Positions 1-12,136 are shown, numbered from the stretch's first letter. The stretch: DNA of 64,000 nucleotides from Aporrectodea caliginosa (GCA_020284085.1 JACEVL010000958.1:62001-126000), one strand, 5' to 3'. Notes: generated from the letters alone by a model not told the origin. Numbers and translations are program-made.

Positions 1-840
1 AAATTTTAAATTAAAGTCCCTATAGACTGTTTAAGCAAAGGCGATATTCCGTATAGTCCTTCAAATAATCCAGTTTCTTGACTGTTCGCCTTCTTCGAAT
101 TGCAATGAAAGTCTTCTCTGGTTGAGTAATTCCCTGCTCTCTCCTCCTCTCGTAAACGATCAGCTTCTTGCGAACTACGTGTGTCAGATTTTACAAACTC
201 GGACTGTTCAGATTGTGCAGTCTGTTTCGGCATCGCAACAGGTTCAGCTGTTATACGACTTGTCCGCCTCTTAAAGGTAACCGATGATTGTCTGTTCTCA
301 TTATTTTGAATTCTCACCGATTCTGCATTCACACCAGATTGATTGCTTTCATCCGAACCACGTCGAACGTGCAAAAGATTATGATGACGTTTTGCACGGT
401 TTACATCTTGCCACTCGATCTCCCAAGCGACGGGCGGATTGGCGGAATATGTCTGAGAAGTGTTGCCTCCCTTCAGCATTCCTCGACTTCATTAATTCGC
501 TCAAACCCTATTGTGCATGTTGATCAATGATCATGTCGTTGTATCGCATCAGATTGTTTTTCGTTACTCGTCTGTGAACCCGTGAAAATAGAAGTTACAA
601 GATTGAACATAACTTTCTTCCAATGATAAACTCTGCTGGAGAAAGTCCTGTAGTGATATGCGGGATTCTGCAGAATAAAAATAATGCTACTCGTGCTTCC
701 ACAGTGCCGTCAGTAATTTTCTTCATGCCATTTATAAATACATGAAATGCATTTTCTGCCTGCCAATGAGAAACGGGATGATATGGAACCGTGCTTTCAA
801 TGAAGTCTCGAAACGGCAGAATACTGAAGCAGGTGTATAC
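1..840 (-). mobile_element. Ty3/gypsy-like retrotransposon remnant (integrase end)
   Basis: Translated on the minus strand, about 840 to 575 gives the end of a gypsy-type integrase: YHPVSHWQAENAF resembles the HP-x-SNGQAE segment, and TTGLSPAEFIIGRKL matches the conserved TG-SPAELL-GR-LRS segment. A stop follows. The reading then continues as a 157-residue ORF (479-6) that resembles the variable basic tail after integrase. The element runs off the left edge. Stops and a frame change show it is dead. Family assignment is from remembered motifs; no LTR is visible. Confidence 0.72.
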
Positions 841-1008
841 TTATTTTTTTATATTTGATGATCATTGTACACCAAAATGCTGTTGTCAGTTGGTTTTTCA
901 AAAAGGATATACTTACTTACTTACTTTTTAAAGCTAACCAATCAACTTTATTCTAAATGAAGTTTAACAAAATATGGTTGAGCAATCTTTATCTTAAGCA
1001 TGCACACG

Positions 1009-1974
1009 AAGAGTCCGATATCTATAGACGAACTTTAAGTTGGCGTGCTTGTCTCGACGAGGGCTACATCCAGGTGAAATATACATACCACATTCTTGGT
1101 CATTCAAGGTAATTTCAAGGTCAAAAGAAACAAATCTCGCATTATCAGACGAAAATGGCCAGCTCGCAGCTAATAATTTTTTTAATTGGCTAATTTTTTC
1201 TTCAATTTCTCATCTTGATAAAGGCTAACTGTGGTAGGAAACAAGGCTAGTACATGTACGACAATCCAATGTTACTTTAAAGTCAAAAAGGTCAATTTAA
1301 GAGAAAAATCAGGGAAATGGCCATAACTGTGCCAAATCTTGTTCCATTTAACTTAAGTTAAATGTACTGTGCTCGGTCCGGAAAGGGATACATTTAAGAC
1401 GACAGAGGGCTAAAAGACTAACACAATCCAAGGTCATTCGAAGGTCAAAAAGTCAAAATCAAGAAAATTAACCATAACTGACAACCACCCAAATAAACAA
1501 CATTTGGCTGATCTATGGCCATGTTCCTTTATTTTGACCTTTTGATCTTGAAATGACCTTGGATTATGTCAGTCTTTTAGGTATGTCTTCTTAAATGTTG
1601 CCTTTAAGAAGGTAACTGAATGACCCAAATAGAACAATATTTGGCAGTGTTATGGCCATTCCCCTGATTTTTCTCTTAAATTGACCTTTTTGACCTTAAA
1701 ATAACCTTGAATTGTCTTATATTTAGTAGCTTTATTTCTGACCACAGGCACTGTCAGGCAGCCCTTATTAAGACGAGAAATTCAAGAAAGAATTAGCCAA
1801 TTAAAAAAATATTAGTTGAGATTTGGCCATTTTTTTTATTTTGCCATATTTCGTTTATTCTGCCTTGAAATGAACTTGAATGACCCAGAATATAGTATCT
1901 ATATTTTTTACCTGGATACAGCTCTAGTCGAGACAAACAAAGAACTTAAAGTTCATCGATATCGGACTCTTTGT
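1009..1974. repeat. Long imperfect inverted repeat (foldback element)
   Basis: The left arm (about 1009-1480) and right arm (about 1500-1974) are reverse complements with scattered mismatches, so the block folds on itself around 1490. The outer ends carry AGAGTCCGATATC and its complement. The arms share blocks rich in AAGGTCA and no long ORF is open. The flank at 1975-2215 reappears inverted at about 39680-39905, next to a half copy of the arm. It looks like a non-autonomous foldback or MITE family; superfamily not recognised. Confidence 0.7.
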
Positions 1975-2583
1975 TAATTTTTTTTGATAAAAAGAGTAAA
2001 TCGACAATGAACCCAAGTTCAAAGACCCAAGCATGGGTGCCTTCAGTTCTGGGAATTTAAGTAGGGTATGTTCGGGGGCTTTGAGCCACCTCAGGATAAC
2101 ATTTTAAAATTCTGTAAAAAATTTATAGGCAGAACAGAATAATGCGAAAACCTGAGTATGGGTGTTTTCTGCGGTGTGTCATTTTTCTGGACACCCCTAA
2201 TGCACATAAATTATATTATAATGTTTCGAACAGAGCAGAAGAAACTAAACCAAGACTAGAATAACAGGAAAAAAATATAATAACTCCTTCACAAATAGAC
2301 GGATGACAATTCAAACTAATTCTCCCCTTAAAGCGTAAACTGGCGATCTCACATCAGTCATGGACAACTGCAGTGCAGAGTCCAGAGTCCAGACAATCCG
2401 AGACATGTATAGTTTTGTTAAGTTAATGTAGGCGCAAAATGGGCCCGACCGGGTCTGCAACATACTATTAACAGTTTCTTACAGTGTTCTGGGTGACAGT
2501 ATATTGACCACGGGGATAAAGCGTGCAACTGAGACAGCACAACATTGTATATGCATGTGAGTGGTTCTATAAGTTGACCTGCC
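1975..2583. other. Repeat flank, otherwise no gene seen
   Basis: The first part, to about 2215, is the outer segment of the foldback family (also present inverted near 39.7-39.9 kb). From 2216 to 2583 I see no coding or RNA feature. Confidence 0.5.
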
Positions 2584-2866
<283 letters not shown>

Positions 2867-3115
2867 AGCTTACATGCTGAGTTGTAAGCCTGTTGGTATG
2901 GTAGGGACAGGGACTATGGGAAGGCGTGCTAATGACGTGACAAGTACTTTACGGGTCTAAGTGTATTAACTTGCGCAGTAGTTTTGTGCACAATAATGTA
3001 AAGCAGATCTGCGATGGATTTACTATATCGCGAAACGAGTTCGAAACTCAACGTCCATCATCTCAATCACCATCATCCTTCATTCTTGTATTGATCCTAA
3101 ATGCGATATAGATAA

Positions 3116-3977
3116 AATACAGCCCGTAAAAACAAAGTTTTTTACTATATCCATCTAGTAGGCCTATCCTATAACGTGTACTCTGAAAATAGTCCGCGTT
3201 AATATTACGACATAGCGTGCGTTTAATGAGGCAGCGCACTCGTTTTTGCTGCGGCCAATGGCAACGCGGCCAATGAGAACGCTGCGTATCGGAAAAGGGG
3301 ATTCCCCGATTCGAAAAGTTGAGTCCCCGATTCTATAAGCTTGCCTTTTTGGGGAGCTGAAATTTTTATAGAATGAAGTGTCTGCGAGGGCGAGTCTATC
3401 TGCCAAGTTTCAGGACGATTGAATGATTGTAAGTGATCGAATTAGTCGTCGCAAGATTTGACTGTTTAGCCTGTGGCTCAAGCAAGCAAGTATTCAAGCA
3501 AGCATTCAAGATTTCCGTAAGTTAAACTAGATGGATAATAAATACAGCCCGTAAAAACAAAGTTTTTTACTATATCCATCTAGTATCCTATAACGTTTAC
3601 TCTGAAAATAGTCCGCGTTAATATTACGACATAGCGTGCGTTTAATGAGGCAGCGCATACGTTTTTGCTGCGGCCAATGGCAACGCGGCCAATGAGAACG
3701 CTGCGTATCGGAAAAGGGGATTCCCCGATTCGAAAAGTTGAGTCCCCGATTCTATAAGCTTGCCTTTTTTTGGGGAGCTGAAATTTTATAGAATGAAGTG
3801 TCTGCGAGGGCGAGTCTATCTGCCAAGTTTCAGGACGATTGAATGATTGTAAGTGATCGAATTAGTCGTCGCAAGATTTGACTTTTTAGCCTGTGGCTCA
3901 AGCAAGCAAGTATATATTCAAGCAAGCATTCAAGATTTCCGTAAGTTAAACTAGAGTTACTAGATAGATAATAAAAG
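3116..3977. repeat. Tandem duplication, 425-bp unit x2
   Basis: A unit starting at AATACAGCCCG (3116) is repeated at 3541 with only a few substitutions and small indels. Each unit holds a GCGGCCAATGG / GCGGCCAATGAG doublet and a CAAGCAAG-rich end. No open reading frame is shared convincingly by both copies. The high similarity suggests a recent duplication. Confidence 0.93.
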
Positions 3978-4025
3978 AAGATAAACTTCATGCAGTCCTG
4001 AAGTCCTGGAGTGAACGTATCTGTT

Positions 4026-4640
4026 ACGCAATATGTATAGACTCATTTTGGTTTCGGTAAGTGGCGCTGCTATCCTATACGTCAGCGTTTCCCGAAGTGT
4101 ATTCCACGGCGCCCAGGGTTCCGTGAGAGGAAGACTAAGGTTCTGAGAGGAAATTGCATAGAAGTGTTGTTTGAATGCGTTGTTAGATAAATCAGACTAG
4201 GAGGCGAAAACCAGAGTTCCTTGGGAAATTTTCATTTTAAATGATTTAAAATGTAACTTTTATGAATTAAAACTGTATATAGGTCTAATTTAAAATGTAA
4301 CTTTTATGAATTAAAACTGTATATAGGTCTACCTCTCTCACTGTTATTAATTAAACCTATATTGGTCACCTTCGCATGCGGGCGCTACGTATACCAGAAT
4401 ATAGTTTGGTTAGTTCGGGGTTCCGCCAAAACATTTTCATATGAAAAGGATTCCGTAGATTGTAAAGCACTGCTGCACGTTATGAACGGAACGTCGCAAT
4501 AAATTGGACTCATTTAATTTCAGTGGGTGGCGCTGCTATCGCACTACGCGCTAAGAGTAAGAACACGGCCGCCCATGGATGTCCATTCATTTCATTTAAG
4601 TAGTTGGCCCTTCTATAGCCCTACGCGTTAACCGTCGCGA
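4026..4640. repeat. Degenerate direct repeats
   Basis: A block with GTGGCGCTGCTATC occurs near 4060 and again near 4528, and a weaker relative with CCCTACGCGTT lies near 4618. Between them a unit of about 45 bp (AAAATGTAACTTTTATGAA followed by TTAAAACTGTATATAGG) is tandemly doubled at 4243-4332. No gene is visible. Confidence 0.6.
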
Positions 4641-4943
4641 AAATTCAAATTTCGCTGTAATCAAAGTTGGGGTGCGCGATAGTCTATTGCCGTGTTGTCC
4701 AATATTCGTCCCGTGGGTTGATGTTTCAAATTCTTCTCACCCATTTTAGGACGGGCAAACACCTAGCTTTAAATAGTACGTAGGCCTAATGGACCAAGAT
4801 AAAAAAAAGCACAGGTTCCGAAAATGCCAGGATCCGTCTTTATTGCAGTCGCCAATACAAATCGATTGAAGTAAAATACCCCGGTAACCATAAAAGTATG
4901 AAGGTTTAAAATAAGAACGTTTTTCAGAAAATAATCAGGTTAC

Positions 4944-5104
4944 CTGCAGTCCAGCGTAGGCGTAGTTAGGCCTATATGAGGCACAGTGCCTTATGCATGA
5001 TTCTATCGTGTTGTTTCTTGCACTAATCCAAGATAATTTCGTTTCCATTGCTTGGGTTTTGTTGTCTTTATAGCATCCAATATACCGCCGTGAAAACGAT
5101 TTTG
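4944..5104 (-). pseudogene. Orphan WSC N-half exon
   Basis: Between an acceptor (GAATAG at 5105-5110) and a donor (CAG|GTAACC) lies a 161-base open segment. It encodes a WSC start (YIGCYKDN, ESCIRHC, YAYAGLQ), phase 1 in and phase 0 out, exactly like the WSC N-half exons of the gene at 24-61 kb. It is closest to the exon at 48401-48555, and similarity continues into both introns. No matching C-half exon lies within several kb on either side, so I take it as a duplicated orphan. It could instead belong to a second gene whose other exons lie outside the window. Confidence 0.75.
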
Positions 5105-5348
5105 CTATTCAATCAAGAACAGGATTCAAATAAAAGAGCTTAAAAGTAGGCTAACTCATTCAGCATACCGTAATAATTATGTGTTTAAAATAAGTTACCT
5201 TCCAAATGACTAGAGAATGACTGGCAATACAACTAGGGAGAATTACATAGATTCACTTTTCGAAGAGCATTGCAAACCAATAGGTCTTGTTCAGAAGACT
5301 AGTTTTAATTAATGTCATTACTTTGACAATGCATAGCCTATGGTAGGT

Positions 5349-5483
5349 TGTGACGTCACGTTGATTTGGGACTCTTAGTTTTTATATCGTTCTTGTTTCA
5401 TGGCGATCGCTATCGTTAGTCACATTGCCGAATTTTTCTTAATAAATGTTAAAACTTATCGAATCGTATGGGCCTATCGAACA
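5349..5483 (+). promoter_or_regulatory. Possible 5' LTR of the BEL/Pao element
   Basis: This short stretch lies just before a primer-binding-like site and the gag ORF. It begins TGTGACGTCACG, which contains a perfect CRE palindrome TGACGTCA. It has a TATA-like stretch near 5380 and AATAAA near 5440, and ends near CA. No 3' LTR is present to confirm the borders; the true LTR may start further left. Confidence 0.4.
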
Positions 5484-5488
5484 ATTTC

Positions 5489-5500
5489 TGGTAGCAGAGC
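5489..5500 (+). other. Primer-binding site, tRNA-iMet-like
   Basis: TGGTAGCAGAGC is complementary in 11 of 12 positions to the 3' end of animal initiator tRNA-Met. It lies a few bases after the suggested LTR end and about 90 bases before the gag start, where reverse transcription of an LTR element is primed. Confidence 0.55.
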
Positions 5501-5590
5501 GTGGTTCTAATAAAAACGAATAGATCGAATCGTTAGAATCGTTGTGAATTCGGCAATTATAGCAGAAACTTTGACTTTGATCGAATCAAA

Positions 5591-7048
5591 ATGGCGGACG
5601 GTTCAGATTCCGAAACGCAAGTACTAGAAGATACGAACGTTGAACTGTTTAAACTATCGAAATCCAGATCGAAAGCGACATTTACTCGTTGTCGGCATAG
5701 TCTGTTAAAATTGTTGGACGATGAGATTGTCGACCGGAAGGAAATTCGAGCAAAACAGCAACAGTTGGCAGATAGCATGGAAAAAGCTATGGAGCTGATG
5801 GAACAATTGGTGACCATCTACAACGTGACTGCTGACAAACAGAACGTTCAAAAAACGAGCACTGAAATGGAAACACTAGAATCTGATTTCTCATCAGCTA
5901 TGAAACTCGCTCAGCGTCAGTTAGATGAGGAGGCAAGTGGTGCATCTGTCGCTGGAAGTCCACAACGTGCAACCCAGGTTACAGACTTCGTTCAGTCAGC
6001 ATCTTTCGTTCAAGCTCGTACAAGCGACCCATTTATCGATCGTCAAAGCACAAGAATGTTTGACACTTCAGAGGTGCTAGATCAGCGACAGCGTGAAAGT
6101 CGAAACTATGCAGCTAGTGACAATACTGGCGGTGCACATATCGGACAAGACCTGTGGAGACAGTTGAAACGCGTGTCAATTCCAGTCTTCTCGGGTGATA
6201 AAAGAAATTATGAATCGTGGAAAGCTTCCTTCATGGCTTGTGTCGATCGAGCACCAACGTCATCTGAGTACAAACTTTTGCAGTTGCGGCAGTATCTTTC
6301 TGGTGAAGCTCTGAAGGTCATCGAGAATTTGGGTCATTCGGCAGCAAGCTATGAAGCAGCGAAGCAACGGTTGGAACGGAAGTATGGTGGAGTGCGACGA
6401 CACATTGCAATCCAGATGGAAGAGATCGACAGTTTCAGGCCGGTAAGGAACGGCAATGCTCAAGATTTAGATCGATTTTCTGACTTGCTAGATGTGACGG
6501 TGATCAATTTGAAGAATTCTGGTCGCCTAGAGGAACGGTGCTATGGATCATTGTATTTGAAGCTTCTTAAGAAAATGAATGAAAGCATGCTTGCTAGTTA
6601 CCAACGTTGGGTATTTGAGCATCAAAGGACGGAGGATCTAGAAACGCTGAGAGAATGGATTCTAAAAGAAGCAGAATTCCAGACTGTTGCCAATGAAACT
6701 GTGCAGGGTATTTCTGAGGTGAAAGTTCATCCCAACAGAAGAATACATTCAGCATCACAATCTTATTTTGGTCAGAATCTGAACCAGAGACAGTACAAGA
6801 AAGAATTGGTCACGTGTGCTTTCTGTCAGGGCCAACATGGAATCTGGAGATGCAAACAGTATGAGCAGCTGGATGTGTCTGATAGGTGGAATGTAGCAAA
6901 GGATGCGAAATTGTGTTATCGATGTTTGGAAGGAACGCACCTTGGTCAAGGTTGTGTTCGCAGTCGACCATGTGGTGGGCCCTGGGGCATTGTAGTAAAC
7001 TTCATCACAGACTACTGCACAAGGATAAAATCAGTCATCAGAACGTAA
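5591..7048 (+). pseudogene. BEL/Pao gag (frameshifted at its end)
   Basis: The ATG at 5591 opens a 485-residue frame. The first 120 residues are charged and probably coiled coil. Residues about 190-290 hold the gag core (IPVFSGDKRNYESWKASF, then LLQLRQYLSGEALKVIE). Residues about 405-455 carry CX2C zinc-knuckle motifs (CAFCQGQHGIWRC; LCYRCLEGTHLGQGC). After the second knuckle the frame drifts into unrelated residues and stops, while the family-like sequence continues in the pol frame, so a small indel lies near 6970-7000. Gag would package element RNA in cytoplasmic particles. Confidence 0.9.
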
Positions 7049-8088
7049 ACATGAATCCCAGTGTCTTTGCAACATCGAGGTCATCACACGAAGATCGTTC
7101 TATCGGAATGCCTGTGACCTCTCGATCGCCAGAAGCTGCAGAAAGGGGAGGCAGCAGTGATACAACGTTAGTATCCAATGATGCCTGTTTCAACATGTGC
7201 TCGCTACGTACTGTTCCAGTTATTCTGAAAAACGGTCACAAGACGATTCAAGTGAATGCCTTGTTGGATGATGGAAGTACGAAGACCTATTTGAATGCTG
7301 ATGTAGCAGCTGAACTTGGTCTCGTCGCTGAAGCACAACAGATAACAGTGAACGTTTTGAATGGACAACGTGAGGTGTTTAAAACAATGCAGGTGGATGT
7401 ACAACTCCAAAGTTTGGATAGAACAGTGAATATGATGATCTGTGCTTATACTACAAAGAATGTGACTGGAAGTATGGAGATTGTGAATTGGCAAAAACAT
7501 TCTGCGAAATGGTCACACCTTAGTGGCATAAACTTTCCAGTGTTTCGATCACGTCGTGTTGACATGTTGATCGGTTTGGATTATGCAGATTTGCACTTTG
7601 CTCAAAGGGAAGTCCGAGGCAAGCCTGGTCAGCCAATAGCCCGACTTACACCGCTGGGGTGGACTTGTGTTGGAAAGACATCGCCAGTGGAATCTGCATT
7701 TCATACGAACTTTAATTATACTTACTTTCTTCGAGAAGATGTGGATGAAGTAAATGCAACACTTCGTAAGTTCTGGGAGGTTGAAGAAGTTACAGCATCG
7801 AGCAACAACGACTTATCACAGGATGATCGAATGTTATTGCAAGAAGCAAGAAGAACATTGTGTTATGCTGATGGAAGGTATCAAGTGCAGATCCCTTGGA
7901 AAGATGGCCATCCAGACTTGCCAAACAATTACGACATGGCTGTAAGGCGTTTAGAGTGTACCGAAAAGAGACTCCACAAAGATCAAACCGTCAATAGTGC
8001 TTACTGCAAAACTATCGAACAGTATTTGGGTAAGCGGTACATTCATAAACTGGAACATAGCAGTAGAGATGACAAATGCTGGTATTAA
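7000..8088 (+). pseudogene. BEL/Pao protease and RT fingers, ends at stop
   Basis: The frame gives LHHRLLHKD, as in BEL/Pao after the last knuckle. It then gives a retropepsin-like protease with the active-site motif LLDDGSTKTY and the flap region about 100 residues later. The DUF1758-like region ends with MLIGLDYADL. RT begins with IPWKDGHPDLPNNY. A TAA at 8086-8088, directly after the CWY of the RT motif that precedes PHFPV, breaks the frame. The upstream ATG at 6886 is an artefact; pol is expressed as a fusion with gag. Confidence 0.88.
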
Positions 8089-9135
8089 CCGCACTTTCCA
8101 GTAATTCGAACTGATAAGGTGACAACAAAGACAAGAATCGTGTTTGATGCATCGGCTACTTATAAAGGTGAATCGTTGAATCAGACGATTAATCAAGGTC
8201 CAAAGTTGCAACAACAGTTGACAAACGTCTTGCTCAGATTTCGTAAGAATCCAATAGCACGCGTTTGTGACGTTGCCGAGATGTACCTTCGGGTTGAGAT
8301 AGCCAAGAAAGACAGGCCTTATTTCCGATTCTTGTGGCGCGATATGGACAAAAACAAAGTTCCAGCCATTTATGAATTCTCACGTATTGTGTTTGGTGTG
8401 AATTGTTCACCATTTCTGGCACAGTTTGTTGCCCAAGAGCATGCAAGACGATTAAGTGAACAGTTTCCATTAGCTGCAGAGACTATATTGAAGTCAACGT
8501 ATATGGATGACAGTATGGATTCTGTGGATTCGGTTAATACTGGAGTGGAACTGTACAGACAAATGTCAGAGTTGCTGGGACAAGCAGATATGCATGCTCG
8601 CAAATGGTTGTCGAATTCGGATGAAGTGTTAAAGAATGTACCACCAGAAGATCAAGTTACTGAGATGGAAATTGAAGGTGATCAAATGTATGGAGCAAAG
8701 ACCCTTGGTGTGATATGGTTAGCACATGAGGACGTTTTCACTTTTCGATTCAAACCAGTGGAAGATGGATTTGTTTGCAGCAAGCGAAATGTACTTAAAA
8801 AGGTAGCTTCGCTCTTCGATCCACTGGGATTTTTGGCACCGTACATTATTCGTGCCAAGATTCTGTTGCAAAAGATGTGGTCGTGTGGTTTGGATTGGGA
8901 TCAACCACTGGACATGGAACTAAAAGCTGAAGTTATGGATTGGTTTTCAGAACTTGTTGATGTCAGTAAAATTCAAGTTCCAAGATGCATTCGTTTACAG
9001 AATGAGAAGCTGTTGTCAATGTCGTTACATGTGTTTGCAGATGCATCCAGTTCTCCAAAACAGGTTCCAATTGCTGATTATTGCTGCTTTCCACAAAACA
9101 GCCGACGTACTTTTCCTGCAGCTGACCTACAATAA
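8089..9135 (+). pseudogene. BEL/Pao reverse transcriptase, start of RNase H
   Basis: This continues the same frame after the stop at 8086. It shows TRIVFDASATYKGESLN, the RT palm with VCDVAEMYLRVEI, the catalytic box TYMDDS (YMDD at 8500-8511), the thumb region KTLGVIWLAHEDVFTF and the connection LFDPLGFLAPYI. RNase H begins at LHVFADASS and then similarity stops, so the RNase H catalytic carboxylates after the first are missing. YMDD in place of the more common YVDD of BEL elements is a minor variation. Confidence 0.9.
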
Positions 9136-9140
9136 CAGGA

Positions 9141-11220
9141 ACTTCGCACTAAGTAATGCATCCTTAGATTATCCTACCTATTATTATAGGCTCGTTTATT
9201 GACTTGCATAGCATATCAGCACCAACATATCAATGTAACATATTTGTATGACAAATGCAATCTAATTATACATTGAGCACATCATTGATGCACTGCATCA
9301 TTGATGCAGGTTAATGAGTCAACGGAGAAAGGTCATAGAGACCCGCTAAAGACTCGGTTAGCTCGTTTACAGGGTTAATACATTCATTAAGTTGATGCAA
9401 ATCATAAAACATGCACAGTGGAATATTGAGTTGATAGTATAGAGTATAAAAGAGTATAGAATAGATTACGAAAAAGAGTGGAGGGTCACGCAATACTAAC
9501 ATTGATAACAGTGATTGAATCAACAAATATATAATCACTAGGCAACGTCGGGAGGAGTTATTCTCATCGAACCATTCCACTAATAACCTACATATTGACA
9601 TTAAAGTTCTTCAATCTGAGTTTTTTAATTACTTACGAGGCTGGTACTGGTACTGTACAGTCAGTGGTCTTACTCTAAACTCTGACTTTTTTATACTTAC
9701 ATTCTGATGGATTTTTGCTCATATCAATTTATTGCTGTTTGAACGTGGAAAATAATATGGATTTATTTTTGAAGTTGTTTGATAGGCCTAGTCTACATTT
9801 TCAGTGTTCTTTTTGTAATTTTGTTGCGTACTCTGACTGTTTCGACGAATTAATTATATCCGTTTCTGTTATATTACTGATGTTTGAACTCTATTAGTGC
9901 AGTTACCATCCTTTTATTTAAGCTTTAAATTTCTTAATGATATGATGATTTTGTTGCAAAAACTATATTTCGATAGTTGCCTTGTTCTTTCGCATTAGAC
10001 TCGCAGTTCTCTAATGTTTATCATTTCCTTGCAATAACAAGGTTGGTTCCCATATTTGATTCTTGTATCTGAACAAGTTCCCAGCACTACGCGGAAGTTG
10101 CCGTGCAATTACCTGGTTTGTTGTTCGAATGCATATCATTAAGTAAAAAACTACAGCAGAATGCGGAGAATTGAGTTTCTGATCAATTGCGATCAGATGC
10201 ACTTTGTATTTTTGAAATTTTTTCATTATCTACTTCCTTTACAAAATGACAAGCTTGTAAAGATAACGAAATATTCAAACTCAATAATTTGCCGAAATAA
10301 ATGAAATTGCATAAGCCTGGTTGTTGTACCGGTGGCTTAAATTGTAAGGCAATTTGGTTAACTGCAACTTTAAAACACAGTGTTCAAAATTTTGCCTATG
10401 CTGGAGAGATATTCTTAGGCCCACATACATACATAGGCCTACATACACACATAGTAGGTTAAAGTGAAGTGGGAAAAAAACGAAAATTAGAAATCTGTGA
10501 AGTACTAGCAACGAAAAGTTGCCTTATGGCATGGGTCAAAAGTGTCGAAATTTGTTTTAAAATATTGTTGTCTTCCGCTCCCATGAGAAGGCCAAATTTT
10601 ACGAAAAACTTGCAAGTGTTTTGTAATATACTCTAATTGAAAACTAATTAAATGTTAAGTAGTTAATTTATCGTTAGAGATAGTTATTGCAACTGAATAA
10701 ACTTATATTAATTGTCAGAATATGCCCAAATTAAATTCGAAGACATTAGGCCTATTTTCTTTTACCGAGATATTTCCAATGGTTTCCGACATGTCGCTAT
10801 TCCTTTTGCTTAACTAAGTAAAGTACTATTTACTTTTACTTTTACTTAAGTAAAATTGTACAAATAAAAGTGCAACCAATGTCCACTTTTTCGACGTATA
10901 TACTGTAATTAGCGCTTTAGAAATTCTCATACTTAAAAATTGGCATTTTTTCAAAAGCTACACAGCAACTATCGCCACAAGTCACGTGAAGCCTTTCTAT
11001 TGGTCAGTTAGAAATTATCTGAGTAAATAAACTTCCCATCACGCACACTGTGCACATTAATATTAGTTCCCATTTGCTCTTTGCAAATAATGCTTCTAGC
11101 ACAATTATTAATAGCGAACATTGTAACGAATATTACGTATTTTTATTATGGTAACGAAATAAAAGTAGGCTACTGAAAACTGGTTAGGCCTAATATTTTA
11201 CTTCGTTGAAAGCAAAAGAA
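9141..11220. other. No gene seen
   Basis: This stretch is A+T-rich with only short random frames. A small direct repeat of GCACTGCATCATTGATGCA type lies at 9270-9310. I see no splice-bounded coding similarity and no RNA gene. Confidence 0.5.
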
Positions 11221-11248
11221 TTTCCATTTTGTGATACTTCGTTACAAG

Positions 11249-11540
11249 TGGGGCGCGGTGGTGTAGGGGTATGTTCGGTGCCTTGCAGCCGGAGGGTTGC
11301 GGGTTCGAATCCACCTCAAGGGGGTATGTTTGGTGCCTTGCAGCCGGATGGTTGCGGGTTCGAATCCACCTGCCGCCGCGTAGGGACCCTGGGCAAGTCC
11401 TTCACTCGCAATTGCTCATGCGCTTCGGCGTGAAACTCCAATTCAGTGTCCGCGCTGTAGTCGGGAGCGCCTCTGAGTAGAAATCTTGAAGGGGCGCTAT
11501 ATAAATATCTGAATGAAATGAATGAATGAATGAATGAAGT
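11249..11540 (+). mobile_element. tRNA-derived SINE with a doubled head
   Basis: The head GGGGCGCGGTGGTGTAGGGG has a box A-like start, and GCGGGTTCGAATCCACC carries a good box B. The box B half is repeated (about 11264-11319 and 11322-11372). The body follows, and the 3' end reads GGGAGCGCCTCTGAGTAG, then GGGGCGCTATATAAAT and a TGAA tail. That 3' end also terminates several LINE fragments here, so LINE machinery probably moved it. It would be transcribed by RNA polymerase III. Confidence 0.88.
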
Positions 11541-12136
11541 GAAATTAAGCTAACGATGGAACTGTTATTTAAGTACTTTTATATCGTTACTGTACAACAC
11601 TACCTCATTCTCCTCCAAAAACTGAAAGCTCTCGACAATATTTTATTCCTTCTAACATCTTCAACTAGATAGCCTATCTAACTTCTTAAGCGGTAGAACG
11701 CAGGCTGTCGAATTAGACGAAGCTGAGCGTCATGTTACAAGCGATAGTTTCAAGAATCATGTATGCATACCTGCCTATATGTTGGATTCCTCGCCACACA
11801 TGAGACTGAAGAGAGCTCGCAGATGGTAAATGAGTGAGAAGATTCATGCTGCCGAAGAGCTGATTGCTCGAGCAGACAGGAAGCTCTTCCAGAAATCGCA
11901 GTTTGCACTGCATTCATCAGGTCTTGCCACCTTCTCGTGAGAATACGTACATGTACTTAGTACTTACTCGCCAGAGAAGACATAATTTCATGCTGCCTTT
12001 TGTTCAATGTAAATTGTTTAAAAGTAGTTTCGTTAATCTTTAGTCATATTTAGTTGTTTATGTGCAACTTTTTCATCCGCTCCTCTTATTGTTATTGTTA
12101 TTGTTATTTCCATTTTGTGATACTTCGTTACAAGCG

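Larger units (their letters stand above)
5349..9140 (+). mobile_element. BEL/Pao LTR retrotransposon, 3' truncated
   Basis: The element shows gag with zinc knuckles, then an aspartic protease, then reverse transcriptase, all on the plus strand and in BEL/Pao order. It stops at the very start of RNase H; the rest of RNase H, integrase and the 3' LTR are missing. A frame change near 6970-7000 and an in-frame TAA at 8086-8088 show that it cannot make a full polyprotein. Despite this the reading frames are long, so the insertion is moderately young. Confidence 0.93.

Noticed and set aside
9311..9601. 96-residue minus frame
   Set aside because: Hydrophobic by base composition only; no support.
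11250..11330. Possible functional tRNA gene
   Set aside because: Box A and B are present, but the head cannot be folded as a full cloverleaf by eye and it continues into a SINE body.
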